Below are positions 33,265 through 42,624 of a stretch of 64,000 nt of DNA, piece by piece. The notes beneath the pieces were generated by a model that had not been told where the DNA came from, did not search any database, and worked only from the letters and a program-made list of their open reading frames with translations. Source of the stretch: Anaeromyxobacter soli (GTDB taxonomy: Bacteria > Myxococcota > Myxococcia > Myxococcales > Anaeromyxobacteraceae); assembly GCF_022808855.1 (NCBI RefSeq), contig NZ_JAKZLF010000020.1, forward strand, positions 1-64,000, written 5' to 3'. Every line of letters begins with the position of its first letter. Within the stretch, counting starts at the first letter, position 1. The position numbers were made by a program, and so were the translations under genes.

Positions 33265-33340
33265 ACGACGGCCCGGGCGATCACGCCTCCATGAGCGCGG
33301 CGAGGCTTGCGAGCGGGGACGGGGCCGGCCCGTCCCGGGG

Positions 33341-34111
33341 TCACCCTCGCAGCGCGCCGCGCTCGATCTGCGCCCCGTCCTCGGTCCCCACGAAGCCGCC
33401 CTCGGGGAGCTCCTGCCACGGGCCCGCGCCGATGGGCTCGCTCGCCACCGCGAAGACGTGGCGCGGGGCGGCGGAGGACGTGACGTGGAGCGTCCGGCCG
33501 TGCCGGCACGCCGCGAGGAGGCGGCCGTCGGAGACGACGAGGTTGAGCGACGTCGGCTTCGGGGAGGGCTCGGCGTCGGCGATGCGGAGGACGGTCGCGG
33601 TGGTGTCCGCGAGGGCGCGCCGGACCCGGGAGAGGTCCGCCGCGCGCGTCTCCCCGGTCGCGCGGAGGCGGGAGACGAAGAGGTAGAAGACCCGCTCGCT
33701 GTCGGTGTCGCCCTGGATCTCGCGGCGCAGGTCGGGATCGATCTCGGCCTCGATGGCGGTCCGCACCGCGGGGACCTCGCGGTAGCGCGCCACCGTCCCG
33801 TTGTGGGCGAAGAGCCAGCGATCGAACAGGAACGGGTGCGTGTTCTCGCGGAGCACCGGGCCGACGCTCGCCTCTCGCACGTGCGCGATGACCACCGCGG
33901 AGCGGACCTCGCGGCCGGCGGAGACGAAGGACTCGTCGGCGTGGGCCGGGAGGATCCCGCGCCGGACGTGCGGGGCCCCGTCGACGTACCAGCCGATGCC
34001 CCAGCCGTGCGGGTGCTTGTGCGACTGGAAGCGGAGCGCGTTCTCCGCGCTGCAGAGCGGCTCGCAGACGTCTAGGCCGGGGTGGGCGTGCTGGCCGAAG
34101 AGGCGGCACAT
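33341..34111 (-). CDS. Class II glutamine amidotransferase (YafJ/EgtC-like)
   Basis: 256 residues starting MCRLFGQHA, so Cys2 becomes the N-terminal nucleophile after Met removal, as in class II amidotransferases. Other conserved parts: HPHGWGIGWYVDG, VVIAHVREASVG, NTHPFLFDRWLFAHNG and the Ser/Asp-containing GDTDSERVFYLFVSRL. It has no synthetase domain, which is typical for YafJ and for the ergothioneine enzyme EgtC. No egtB or egtD is near, so the acceptor is unknown. Single minus-strand gene between the convergent DUF4139 gene and the DUF99 gene. Confidence 0.9.
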   Translation of the reverse strand: MCRLFGQHAHPGLDVCEPLCSAENALRFQSHKHPHGWGIGWYVDGAPHVRRGILPAHADESFVSAGREVRSAVVIAHVREASVGPVLRENTHPFLFDRWLFAHNGTVARYREVPAVRTAIEAEIDPDLRREIQGDTDSERVFYLFVSRLRATGETRAADLSRVRRALADTTATVLRIADAEPSPKPTSLNLVVSDGRLLAACRHGRTLHVTSSAAPRHVFAVASEPIGAGPWQELPEGGFVGTEDGAQIERGALRG

Positions 34112-34222
34112 CGCGGTCCCGGAACGTAGCAGCGAGCGAGCGCGCGCGCCAATGGGTCGCCGCGCCGCGCCGCGCCGACCGCCGGCCCGCCGAGCTTTCG
34201 CTCGTCCAGGCGCGCGGCGGCG

Positions 34223-34801
34223 TCAGGCGCGCCGGCCGCTCTCGCCCTGCCGCACCGCCGCGGCGACGAGGTGCGCGAGCCGGAGCGGCTCCGGGACGGC
34301 GCCGCGGTCCGTCAGCCGCGCGAGGGCCTCGGCCGTGGCCGCCGGCTCCGCGCCGCGCACCTGGAAGACGAACCCGCCGAGCCGGTGCACCGGCCCCGCG
34401 CGCTCGAGGAGCGCGAGGCGGCGGCCGGGGCGCGGGAGCCCGCGAATGGCGCGCTCCATCGCGGGGAGGTCCGGCGGGCGGCGCATGACCGCGACGCACG
34501 GCCGGTCGAGGCGCGCGGCGAGCGCCTCGAGGTCCACGAGGTTCAGCCCCCCGAAGCCGAGGCCGTCGAGGAGGACGAGGTGCAATTGGGGGAGGAACTT
34601 CCCGCCCACGAGCAGCCGGGCGACGGCGTCGGTCGCGTTCCAGCCGTCCTGGCGCACGCGGCCCCAGACGAGCCCCTCGAACCGCGTCCCCGCGCAGACG
34701 ACGCCCGCGAGCCCCACGTCGCCGCGCCGCCGGCGCACGAACGGCGCGTCGTCGAGGCCGAGGGCGCGGAGCGTCCGGCCCGGCGGCGGGAAGCGCCTCA
34801 C
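34223..34801 (-). CDS. DUF99 family protein (endonuclease dU-like)
   Basis: 192 residues. LGLDDAPFVRRRRGDVGLAG, WGRVRQDGWNATDAVARLL, LVLLDGLGFGGLNLVDLEAL and PCVAVMRRPPDLPAMERAI are the signature blocks of the DUF99 family (Pfam Endonuclease_dU), known mostly from archaea, where a member cuts DNA at deoxyuridine. The ATG at 34801 overlaps the stop of the upstream phosphoesterase gene (ATGA), so both are made together. Activity is inferred from the family only. Confidence 0.85.
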   Translation of the reverse strand: MRRFPPPGRTLRALGLDDAPFVRRRRGDVGLAGVVCAGTRFEGLVWGRVRQDGWNATDAVARLLVGGKFLPQLHLVLLDGLGFGGLNLVDLEALAARLDRPCVAVMRRPPDLPAMERAIRGLPRPGRRLALLERAGPVHRLGGFVFQVRGAEPAATAEALARLTDRGAVPEPLRLAHLVAAAVRQGESGRRA

Positions 34802-35322
34802 AGGGCGGCCTCGACCGGCTCGCCGAGGAGCGCGGGCGGGTCGCCGGCGAGATCGAAGAACGTGACGCTCACCCTCCGGCCGTGCACCTCGAGCAGGGCC
34901 GCCGTGCGGGGCAGCGAGAAGCGGCGCGGCCCCGCGCTGCCCGGGTTCACGAACAGCGTGTCGCCCACGCGCGCGACGCCCGGCCGGTGCGAGTGTCCGT
35001 GGACCACGAGCTCCGGCCGGTGGCGGACGAGCAGCGGGCGCGCCGGAGGCTTCGGCCGCTCGCGCGCGCCGAGGTCGTGCACGAGGAGCAGCGTGAGCGC
35101 GCCCACCTCGACGAGCGCGGTCTCCGGCAGGCGCCCGAGCGCGGGCAGCCCCTCGTCGTTGTTCCCGCGCACCGCCTTGACCGGCGCGATCTCCCGGAGC
35201 ACCTCCAGGATCCGCGGCTTCACGATGTCACCCGCGTGCAGGACGAGCTCGACCCCGTGGAGGACGTCGCCGAGGCGGGGGTCGACGAGGCCGTGGGTGT
35301 CCGAGACGAGGCCGATCCGCAT
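34798..35322 (-). CDS. YfcE/MJ0936-type metallophosphoesterase
   Basis: 174 residues, a single calcineurin-like phosphoesterase domain. Metal-site motifs in order: VSDTHGLVD at residues 6-14, HAGDIVK, RGNNDEG, HGHSHRPG and VNPGSAG. The family hydrolyses small phosphodiesters in the cytoplasm, cofactor two divalent metals. It is upstream partner of the DUF99 gene with a 4-base overlap. Confidence 0.92.
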   Translation of the reverse strand: MRIGLVSDTHGLVDPRLGDVLHGVELVLHAGDIVKPRILEVLREIAPVKAVRGNNDEGLPALGRLPETALVEVGALTLLLVHDLGARERPKPPARPLLVRHRPELVVHGHSHRPGVARVGDTLFVNPGSAGPRRFSLPRTAALLEVHGRRVSVTFFDLAGDPPALLGEPVEAAL

Positions 35323-35397
35323 GGGGTCCTCTAGGCGGGCACGACCACGGGCGGTGGCCTCCTCGTCGACGTGGAACGTCTCCCGGTCACGCGATCC

Positions 35398-36678
35398 TCA
35401 GCGACAGTCGACCGCCGCGCCCGGCGCCGCGGTGTGGACGACCCGCCCGCGCTTCACCACGACGAGCGCGTGGTTCACCGCCATGTGCCAGGCGAGGTGC
35501 TCGGGCGAGCCGCAGCCCCACAGCACGAGGTCGGCGTCGCCGCCGGGCCGGAGCCGCCCCGCGTCCGGACGCCGGAGCGCCCGCGCTCCACCGGCGGTGA
35601 AGGCGACGAGCGCCTCCGCCGGGCTGAGCCGGAGCTGCAGGCACGCGAGCGAGAGCGCGAGCCCGACGTTCTCGCTCATGGCGCTGCCCGGGTTGAGGTT
35701 CGTCGCGAGCGCGACGCGCACGCCGGCCGAGAGGAGCTTGCGCGCCGGCGCGTAGCGGCTCGAGCCGAGGAAGAGCGTGGAGAGCGGGAGGAGCCCGGCC
35801 ACGACGTCGGCGCGGGCGAGGGCGGCGATCCCCTCGTCGTCGATCTCCTCCAGGTGATCCGCGCTCGCGCAGGCGAGCTCGGCCGCGAGCCTGGCGCCGC
35901 CCGAGGCGGTGAGCTGATCGGCGTGCACGTGCGTCACGAGCCCGTGGCGCGCGCCCGCGTCCAGGATGCGGCGGGCCTCGTCGAGCGTGAACGCGCCCTC
36001 CTCCGCGAAGACGTCCACGTGCTCCGCGAGCCGCTCGCGCGCCGCCCGGGGCACGAGCACCTCGCACAGCTCGCGCACGAACGCGTCCCGGTCGCCCGCG
36101 CGCTCGGGCGGGACGGCGTGGGCGAGGAGGGTCGGGACGATGGTCACCTCCGCCCACAGCGCGTGCGCGAGGTCGTGGATGATCCGCAGGAGCCTGAGCT
36201 CGTCCTCCGTGGAGAGCCCGTAGCCGCTCTTCACCTCGACGGTGGTGACGCCCTGGGCGAGGAGGCGCCGGGCGCGGGCCACCGCGGTCTCGAGCAGCGT
36301 GGCGTCGGACGCGGCCCGCGTCGCCCGCGTCGTCACCGCGATGCCGCCGCCGGAGAGCGCGACCGAGAGGTAGCTCTTGCCCGAGCAGCGCAGCGCGAAC
36401 TCGCCCGCCCGCTCGCCCGCGAAGACGAGGTGCGTGTGCGCGTCCACGAGCCCCGGGGTGACGAGCCCCCCGGCGGCGTCGATGACCTCCGCACCGTCGA
36501 GGTCCACCGCGGCCTCGAGCCCGTGCTCCGGGCCGACGAAGGCGATGCGCCGATCGTCCACCGCCACGGCCGCGCCCGGGATGAGGCCAGGATCGGAGGC
36601 GCCGGCGTCGCAGGTGGCGACGACCGCGTTGCGGAGGACGAGGGAGGCCTTCGGGCGGAGCGGTTTGCGAGGGGGCAC
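35398..36678 (-). CDS. hutI: Imidazolonepropionase
   Basis: 426 residues. Opens imidazolone propionate to formiminoglutamate, third Hut step. Metal and substrate motifs: VDAHTHLVFAGERAGEF, LLAQGVTTVEVKSGYGLS, THVHADQLTASGGARLA, SADHLEEIDDEG, and ATNLNPGSAMSENV near the C terminus. The GTG at 36678 starts a basic 12-residue stretch; no Shine-Dalgarno sequence is present because the upstream DNA is a GGTCGN repeat. Directly downstream of hutU on the same strand, 100 bases apart, and probably the same transcript. Confidence 0.94.
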   Translation of the reverse strand: MPPRKPLRPKASLVLRNAVVATCDAGASDPGLIPGAAVAVDDRRIAFVGPEHGLEAAVDLDGAEVIDAAGGLVTPGLVDAHTHLVFAGERAGEFALRCSGKSYLSVALSGGGIAVTTRATRAASDATLLETAVARARRLLAQGVTTVEVKSGYGLSTEDELRLLRIIHDLAHALWAEVTIVPTLLAHAVPPERAGDRDAFVRELCEVLVPRAARERLAEHVDVFAEEGAFTLDEARRILDAGARHGLVTHVHADQLTASGGARLAAELACASADHLEEIDDEGIAALARADVVAGLLPLSTLFLGSSRYAPARKLLSAGVRVALATNLNPGSAMSENVGLALSLACLQLRLSPAEALVAFTAGGARALRRPDAGRLRPGGDADLVLWGCGSPEHLAWHMAVNHALVVVKRGRVVHTAAPGAAVDCR

Positions 36679-36693
36679 GATCGGGGGCGGGGC

Positions 36694-36764
36694 GGTCGGG
36701 GTCGAGGTCGGGGTATCGGTCGGGTCGGGGTCGGGGGCGAGGTCGGGGGCGAGGGCGAGGTCGA
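36694..36764. repeat. GGTCGN/GGGCGA hexamer tandem repeat between hutU and hutI
   Basis: About eleven imperfect six-base units (GGTCGG, GGTCGA, GGGCGA) in the 100-base gap, with one interruption near 36712-36717. The same unit, on the same strand, recurs inside cheA at 54852-54947. Confidence 0.75.
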
Positions 36765-36778
36765 GCGCCCGATCCTCC

Positions 36779-38419
36779 TCAGGGGATCTTCACCCCCCGT
36801 ACTCTCGCCACCTCCCTCGCCTCCTCATACCCCGCATCCGCGTGCCGCAGCACGCCCATCGCCGGATCGCTGCGGAGCACTCGCTCGACCCGGCGCCCCG
36901 CCGCCTCCGTGCCGTCGGCGACCACCACCTGACCGGCGTGCAGGGACCAGCCGATCCCCACCCCACCGCCGTGGTGGAAGCTCACCCACGAGGCGCCGTT
37001 CACCGCGTTCACGAGCGCGTTCAGGATCGGCCAGTCGGCGATGGCGTCGGAGCCATCCTTCATGGCCTCGGTCTCGCGGTTCGGCGACGCGACCGAGCCG
37101 CAGTCGAGGTGGTCCCGGCCGATGACGATCGGCGCCTTCACCTCGCCGCGCCGGACGAGGTCGTTGAACGCGAGGCCCGCCCGATCCCGCTCGCCGTAGC
37201 CGAGCCAGCAGATGCGCGCCGGGAGCCCCTGGAACTTCACCTTGCGGGCGGCGAGGTCGAGCCAGCGGCGGAGGCCCTCGTTCTCCGGGAAGAGCGCGGC
37301 GACGGCGGCGTCGGTGCGGGCGATGTCGGCCGGGTCGCCCGAGAGCGCCACCCACCGGAACGGCCCCTTGCCCTCGCAGAACATCGGCCGGATGTAGGCG
37401 GGGACGAAGCCGGGGTAGGAGAACGCCTCCGCGAGCCCGGCCTCGCGCGCGCCGGCGCGGAGGTTGTTGCCGTAGTCGAAGACGTGGCTCCCGGCGGCGC
37501 GCATGGCGAGCATCGCCTCGACCTGCCGCGCCATCGACTCCTGGGCGCGACGGACGTAGCCCTGCGGATCGCGGCGCCGGAGCGCCGGCGCGTCGGCGAG
37601 CGGCACGTCCGCGGGCACGTAGCCGTTCAACGGGTCGTGCGCCGAGGTCTGGTCGGTGACGAGGTCCGGGGCGATCCCGCGCCGGGCGAGCTCCGCGAAG
37701 ACCGTCGCGGCGTTCCCCACGAGGCCGATGGAGAGCGGCCGGCGCGCGCGGCGCGCCTCCTCGAGCCGCCGGAGCGCGTCGTCGAGATCTCCGGAGCGCG
37801 CGTCGAGGTAGCCGGTCTCGAGCCGCTTCTCGATCCGCGCGGGATCCACGTCCACGCCCAGGAACGCCGCCCCCAGCATGGTCGCCGCGAGTGGCTGCGC
37901 GCCGCCCATCCCGCCGAGGCCGCCGGAGAGGACGAGCCGGCCGGCGAGATCGTCCGTGCCGAAGTGCGTCCGCCCGGCCTGCGCGAACGTCTCGTAGGTG
38001 CCCTGCAGGATCCCCTGCGTCCCGATGTAGATCCAGGACCCCGCGGTCATCTGGCCGTACATGATGAGGCCGCGCTTCTCGAGGTCCCAGAAGTGCTCCC
38101 AGGTGGCGAAGCGCGGGACGAGGTTCGAGTTGGCGATGAGCACGCGCGGCGCGTCGGGGTGCGTGCCGAGGACGCCCACGGGCTTGCCGCTCTGGACGAG
38201 GAGCGTCTCGTCGTCGCCGAGGGTCCGCAGGCTCGCGACGATCCGCCGGTAGCTGTCCCAGTCGCGCGCGGCCTTGCCGGTCCCCCCGTACACGACGAGG
38301 TCCTCGGGCCGCTCGGCCACCTCGGGATCGAGGTTGTTCATCAGCATGCGCAGGGCGGCCTCCTGCACCCAGCCCTTGCAGGAGAGTCCCGTCCCCCGCG
38401 CCGCGCGGATCGCCTCCAT
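36779..38419 (-). CDS. hutU: Urocanate hydratase
   Basis: 546 residues. Converts urocanate to imidazolone propionate with tightly bound NAD. Motifs: [38 protein letters not shown] (NAD-binding glycines), [39 protein letters not shown] and [22 protein letters not shown] at 38419 chosen because GGAGGT lies seven bases upstream and the conserved start follows; the open frame extends further back. Upstream partner of hutI; hutH is separate. Confidence 0.95.
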   Translation of the reverse strand: MEAIRAARGTGLSCKGWVQEAALRMLMNNLDPEVAERPEDLVVYGGTGKAARDWDSYRRIVASLRTLGDDETLLVQSGKPVGVLGTHPDAPRVLIANSNLVPRFATWEHFWDLEKRGLIMYGQMTAGSWIYIGTQGILQGTYETFAQAGRTHFGTDDLAGRLVLSGGLGGMGGAQPLAATMLGAAFLGVDVDPARIEKRLETGYLDARSGDLDDALRRLEEARRARRPLSIGLVGNAATVFAELARRGIAPDLVTDQTSAHDPLNGYVPADVPLADAPALRRRDPQGYVRRAQESMARQVEAMLAMRAAGSHVFDYGNNLRAGAREAGLAEAFSYPGFVPAYIRPMFCEGKGPFRWVALSGDPADIARTDAAVAALFPENEGLRRWLDLAARKVKFQGLPARICWLGYGERDRAGLAFNDLVRRGEVKAPIVIGRDHLDCGSVASPNRETEAMKDGSDAIADWPILNALVNAVNGASWVSFHHGGGVGIGWSLHAGQVVVADGTEAAGRRVERVLRSDPAMGVLRHADAGYEEAREVARVRGVKIP

Positions 38420-38531
38420 CGTGCACCTCCGGGCCTGCAGCCTCACCCACCGTCCGCCCGGCCGCAGCGCCAAAAACGGGGCGCCGCGGCGATCTCCCGG
38501 GCCGAGCGTTGGTTTACACTGCCGCGCCCGC

Positions 38532-39380
38532 ATGAACGAAAAGCTCTTCATCTCCGCCCTGAAGCTCCTGCCGAAGAACACCGTCTCGCGCCTCGCCGGC
38601 GCGCTCACGCGCTGGAACGCGCCCGCGTCGGTGCGGCTCGCCGCCATGCGGGCGTTCGCCGCGCGCTACGGCATCGATCTGTCCGAGTGCCCGGAGCTCC
38701 AGGTCTACGGGACCTTCGGCGAGTTCTTCGCGCGGCCGCTCCGGCCCGGGCTCCGCCCCATCGCGCCCGGCGACACGGTCGTCGTCTCGCCCGTGGACGG
38801 GGCCGTCTCCGAGGCCGGCACCGCGGCGGACGGGCGGCTCGTCCAGGCGAAGGGGATCGACTACTCCGTGGGCGCGCTCGTCGGCGACGAGGCGCTCGCG
38901 CGGCGGCTCCAGGGCGGCGCCTACACGACCGTCTACCTGTCGCCGCGCGACTACCACCGCATCCACTTCCCGCTCGGCGGCAGGATCACCGGCTGGCGCT
39001 ACGTGCCGGGCCAGCTCTGGCCCGTGAACCCCGCGTCGGTCCGGAGCGTGCCGGGCCTCTTCACCGTGAACGAGCGGCTCGTCACGATCCTCGAGACGCC
39101 GCTCGGCGCCTGCGCGGTCGTCGCGGTGGGCGCGACGGTCGTCGGCCGGGTCCGCGCCTACTACGACCCCACCGTCCCGGTGACGAACCTCAAGGCGGCG
39201 ACCGCCGCCGCGCGCGACTACGCCTCGCCGCTGCCCGCCGAGAAGGGCGGTGAGCTCGGCGCGTTCGAGATGGGCTCGACCGTCATCCTGCTCTTCGAGC
39301 CGGGGCGCGTGCGCCTCGACGCCCGCCTCGTGCCCGGCGCGCGGGTGCGCGTGGGAGAGCCGATCGGTGGGCCCCCTTGA
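38532..39380 (+). CDS. psd: Phosphatidylserine decarboxylase
   Basis: 282 residues. Makes phosphatidylethanolamine from phosphatidylserine at the inner membrane. Conserved: [38 protein letters not shown], and the self-cleavage site [11 protein letters not shown], where Ser249 would become the pyruvoyl group. The usual LGS(T) triplet is MGS here, a conservative change. The ATG is 11 bases after a TACACT hexamer, with no Shine-Dalgarno sequence. First of a plus-strand housekeeping run; hisS follows after 26 bases. Confidence 0.95.
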   Translation: MNEKLFISALKLLPKNTVSRLAGALTRWNAPASVRLAAMRAFAARYGIDLSECPELQVYGTFGEFFARPLRPGLRPIAPGDTVVVSPVDGAVSEAGTAADGRLVQAKGIDYSVGALVGDEALARRLQGGAYTTVYLSPRDYHRIHFPLGGRITGWRYVPGQLWPVNPASVRSVPGLFTVNERLVTILETPLGACAVVAVGATVVGRVRAYYDPTVPVTNLKAATAAARDYASPLPAEKGGELGAFEMGSTVILLFEPGRVRLDARLVPGARVRVGEPIGGPP

Positions 39381-39391
39381 GCCTTTTCTGG

Positions 39392-39397
39392 TAGAGA
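39392..39397 (+). promoter_or_regulatory. -10-like element before hisS
   Basis: TAGAGA nine bases before the hisS ATG; no Shine-Dalgarno sequence and no good -35. Low-confidence member of the leaderless-type group. Confidence 0.3.
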
Positions 39398-39406
39398 GAC
39401 GCGGCG

Positions 39407-40654
39407 ATGGCGACGAAGATCAACGGCGTCAAGGGGATGAACGACCTCCTGCCCGGCCAGGCGGCACGCTGGCAGGAGATGGAGGCGATCGCGCGCGAGG
39501 TGTTCGCGCTCTACGGGTACCGCGAGGTGCGGACCCCCGTGGTCGAGCCGGCGCAGCTGTTCGCGCGCGGCGTCGGCGAGGCGACCGACATCGTGAAGAA
39601 GGAGATGTACGTCTTCGAGGACAAGGGCGAGGACCTGCTCGCCCTGCGCCCCGAGGGCACCGCCGGCACGGTGCGGGCGTTCATCGAGCACGGCGCGTTC
39701 GTCGAGGGCCCGCAGAAGTGGTTCTACGTGGGCCCGATGTTCCGCCGCGAGCGGCCGCAGAAGGGCCGCTACCGCCAGTTCCACCAGATCGGCTGCGAGG
39801 CCTTCGGGATCGCCGAGCCGTTCCTCGACGCCGAGCAGATCGCGCTCCTCGACGACTTCCTCGCCCGCCTCGGGGTCCGCGCCGAGCTGAAGCTCAACTC
39901 GGTCGGCGACCGGAGCTGCCGCCCGGCGTACCTCCAGGACCTCCGCGCGTACCTCGGGTCGCACAAGGGCGAGCTCTGCGCCGACTGCAACGAGCGCATG
40001 GAGCGGAACCCGCTGCGCGTCCTCGACTGCAAGGTCGAGAGCTGCCAGCCCGTGCTCGCCGCGGCGCCGCGGCTCCTCGAGCGGCTCTGCCCCGAGTGCG
40101 CCGCCCACTTCGAGGCCGTGAAGAGCGGCCTCGACGCGCTCGGCGTCCGCTACACCGTGGACACGCGCCTCGTGCGCGGTCTCGACTACTACGTCCGCAC
40201 CGCCTACGAGTTCACCTCCGACGCCCTCGGCTCGCAGTCCGCGGTGGCGGGCGGCGGCCGCTACGACGGGCTCGTGGAGACCCTGGGCGGGCCGCCCACG
40301 CCGGGCATCGGCTTCGCGCTCGGCCAGGAGCGGCTCGCGATGATCCTCGAGAAGGCCGGCCGCGCCGCGCCCGAGCGCAAGCCGGTCGTGTTCTTCGTCA
40401 GCGCCGACGAGGCGGGCGCGCGCGAGGCGCTCCGGCGCGCCGCGGAGCTGCGCCGCGCCGGGATCGCCTGCGAGCTCGACCCGCGCGGCGGCAAGATGAA
40501 GGCGCAGTTCAAGCAGGCGGAGCGGGTCGGCGCGCGCTACGCGCTCGTCCTCGGCGGCAACGAGGTCCAGACCGGCCAGGCGAAGCTGAAGGACCTCGCG
40601 ACGCGCGAGGAGACGCCGGTCGCGCTCGCGGACCTCGTCGCGCGGGTGAGGTGA
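39407..40654 (+). CDS. hisS: Histidyl-tRNA synthetase
   Basis: 415 residues, class II synthetase. Motif 1 VKGMNDLLPGQAARWQ, the motif 2 region FYVGPMFRRERPQKGRYRQF, the histidine-specific LVRGLDYYVRTAYEF, AVAGGGRYDGLVE and GFALGQERLAMIL are present, then an anticodon-binding domain from about residue 325. The TGA overlaps the GTG of miaA. ATG at 39407 lacks a Shine-Dalgarno site. Confidence 0.97.
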   Translation: MATKINGVKGMNDLLPGQAARWQEMEAIAREVFALYGYREVRTPVVEPAQLFARGVGEATDIVKKEMYVFEDKGEDLLALRPEGTAGTVRAFIEHGAFVEGPQKWFYVGPMFRRERPQKGRYRQFHQIGCEAFGIAEPFLDAEQIALLDDFLARLGVRAELKLNSVGDRSCRPAYLQDLRAYLGSHKGELCADCNERMERNPLRVLDCKVESCQPVLAAAPRLLERLCPECAAHFEAVKSGLDALGVRYTVDTRLVRGLDYYVRTAYEFTSDALGSQSAVAGGGRYDGLVETLGGPPTPGIGFALGQERLAMILEKAGRAAPERKPVVFFVSADEAGAREALRRAAELRRAGIACELDPRGGKMKAQFKQAERVGARYALVLGGNEVQTGQAKLKDLATREETPVALADLVARVR

Positions 40655-41553
40655 TCCGCCTCCTCGTCATCGCGGGGCCGACGGCGTCGGGGAAGACCGC
40701 GCTCGCCGTCGCCCTCGCGCGCCGCCTCGGCGGCGAGATCGTGAACGCGGACTCGCAGCAGGTCTACCGCGGGCTCGACGTCGGCACCGCCAAGCCTTCA
40801 CCCACCGAGCGTGCCGCCGCGCCCCACCACCTGCTCGACGTGGTGGAGCCGGGGGAGGGGATGGACGCGGCCCGCTTCGCGGCGCTCGCCGACGCCGCCA
40901 TCGCGGACGTCGCCGCGCGCGGCCGGCTCCCCATCGTCGCGGGCGGCACCGGGCTCTACGTGCGCGCCCTGCTCCACGGCGTGGTCGCGGCGCCCGGCCG
41001 CGATCCCGCGCTCCGCGCGCGCCTCGAGGAGGAGGCCGCGCGGCTCGGCCGCCCGGCGCTGCACGCGCGGCTCGCCGCGATCGACCCCGAGTCGGCGGCG
41101 CGGATCCGCCCGAACGACCTCGTGCGGATCGTGCGCGCGCTCGAGATCGCCGCCGCTGGGCGGAGGCCGTCGGAGCTCCACGCCGAGCACGCGTTCCAGC
41201 CGGACCGCTACGCGGCGCGGCTCCTCGCGCTCGACCCTCCGCGCGCGGCGCTCCACGCGCGGATCGACGCGCGCGTGGTGGAGATGTTCGCCGGCGGGAT
41301 CCTCGACGAGGCGCGCGCGCTCGTGGCGCGCACCGGCGGTGCGCTCCCCGCGAAGCTGCCCATCGGCTACGCCGAGGCGGTCGCGTGCGTGCGCGGGGAG
41401 CTCGAGCTCGCGGAGGCGATCCGGCGCGTGCAGGTGGCGCACCGCCGCTACGCGCGCCGGCAGGTCATCTGGCTCCGGCGCGAGCGCGGCGTCGAGTGGA
41501 TCGCGCCGCCGGTGGACGTCGAGGTCTTGGCGCGGCGCGTCGAAAACGGCTGA
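40651..41553 (+). CDS. miaA: tRNA dimethylallyltransferase
   Basis: 300 residues. Adds dimethylallyl to A37 of tRNAs that read UNN codons. P-loop IAGPTASGKTALA at residues 8-20, NADSQQVYRGLDVGTAKP, PHHLLDVVEPGE, VAGGTGLYVRALL and the C-terminal IGYAEAVACVRGE with YARRQVIWLRRE are family motifs. GTG start overlaps the hisS stop (GTGA), so translation is coupled. Confidence 0.96.
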   Translation: MIRLLVIAGPTASGKTALAVALARRLGGEIVNADSQQVYRGLDVGTAKPSPTERAAAPHHLLDVVEPGEGMDAARFAALADAAIADVAARGRLPIVAGGTGLYVRALLHGVVAAPGRDPALRARLEEEAARLGRPALHARLAAIDPESAARIRPNDLVRIVRALEIAAAGRRPSELHAEHAFQPDRYAARLLALDPPRAALHARIDARVVEMFAGGILDEARALVARTGGALPAKLPIGYAEAVACVRGELELAEAIRRVQVAHRRYARRQVIWLRRERGVEWIAPPVDVEVLARRVENG

Positions 41554-41594
41554 GAAGTCCAGCGCCTCGACCGTGCGCTCCGGCCGCCTCGTGC

Positions 41595-41600
41595 TATAAG
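41595..41600 (+). promoter_or_regulatory. -10 element for leaderless accA
   Basis: TATAAG, seven bases (GCGCGAC), then the GTG of accA at 41608. Transcription would start at or next to the GTG. The -35 region is not convincing. Confidence 0.5.
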
Positions 41601-41607
41601 GCGCGAC

Positions 41608-42576
41608 GTGACGAAGCCAGCCCATGCCCTCGACTTCGAGCGCCCGCTCATCGCGCTCGAGTCCAAGATCGCCGAGCTGAAGGAGCTGTCCGGCGGCGCC
41701 CGCGTCGACTTCACCGACGAGATCCAGAAGCTCGAGAAGAAGGCGAAGCGGCTCCAGGCCGAGATCTTCAGCGAGCTCTCGCCGTGGCAGACCGTCCAGC
41801 TCGCGCGCCATCCGAACCGGCCGTACACGCTCGACTACCTCGGCCGGCTGTTCACGGACTTCTTCGAGCTCGAGGGCGACCGCCGCTTCGCCGCGGATCG
41901 CGCCATCGTGGCCGGGTTCGCGCGCTTCGACGGCGAGCCGGTGCTCGTGATGGGGCACCAGAAGGGCCGCGGCACGAAGGAGAACATGCTGCGGAACTTC
42001 GGGATGCCGCGCCCCGAGGGCTACCGCAAGGCGCGCCGGCTCTTCGATCTCGCCGAGCGCTTCCGCCGCCCGGTCATCATCTTCATCGACACGCCCGGCG
42101 CGTACCCCGGCATCGGCGCGGAGGAGCGCGGCCAGGCCGAGGCCATCGCGACGAACCTCGAGGTGATGTCGTCGCTCTCGGTCCCGTCGATCTCGGTGGT
42201 CATCGGCGAGGGCGCGTCCGGCGGCGCGCTCGGGCTCGGCGTGACGAACCGGATCCTGATGCTGCAGTACGCCTGGTACAACGTCATCTCGCCCGAGAGC
42301 TGCAGCTCGATCCTCTACCGCGACTCCACCCAGGGCAAGAAGTCGGCGGAGGCGCTGAAGCTCACCGCGAAGGACCTCGCGGGCTTCGGCATCACCGACG
42401 AGATCATCCCCGAGCCCGAGGGCGGCGCGCACCGCGATCACGACCTCGCCGCCGAGAACGTGCGCGGCGCGATCCGACGCCACCTCGCGGAGCTCGAGAA
42501 GCTCTCCCCCGAGCAGCTCGTCGTCGATCGCTACAAGAAGTTCCGGGCGATGGGCGTGTTCACGACCGAGGAGTAG
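41608..42576 (+). CDS. accA: Acetyl-CoA carboxylase carboxyltransferase subunit alpha
   Basis: 322 residues. Transfers CO2 from carboxybiotin to acetyl-CoA together with AccD, first step of fatty acid synthesis. Characteristic: FERPLIALESKIAELKEL, SPWQTVQLARHPNRPYTLDY, GHQKGRGTKENMLRNFGM, FIDTPGAYPGIGAEERGQAE, GEGASGGALGLGV and SPESCSSILYRDS. The GTG at 41608 begins the conserved N terminus; ahead of it lies only the TATAAG element, no Shine-Dalgarno sequence. accD is not in the window. Confidence 0.97.
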   Translation: MTKPAHALDFERPLIALESKIAELKELSGGARVDFTDEIQKLEKKAKRLQAEIFSELSPWQTVQLARHPNRPYTLDYLGRLFTDFFELEGDRRFAADRAIVAGFARFDGEPVLVMGHQKGRGTKENMLRNFGMPRPEGYRKARRLFDLAERFRRPVIIFIDTPGAYPGIGAEERGQAEAIATNLEVMSSLSVPSISVVIGEGASGGALGLGVTNRILMLQYAWYNVISPESCSSILYRDSTQGKKSAEALKLTAKDLAGFGITDEIIPEPEGGAHRDHDLAAENVRGAIRRHLAELEKLSPEQLVVDRYKKFRAMGVFTTEE

Positions 42577-42609
42577 CGCGGGGCCTTCGCGAGCGCGGGG
42601 GCCGTCGGG

Positions 42610-42615
42610 TATAAC
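42610..42615 (+). promoter_or_regulatory. -10 element for leaderless hisC
   Basis: TATAAC nine bases before the hisC ATG at 42625. TTCGCG at 42586-42591 with an 18-base spacer is a possible but weak -35. Confidence 0.45.
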
Positions 42616-42624
42616 CGTCGCCCC

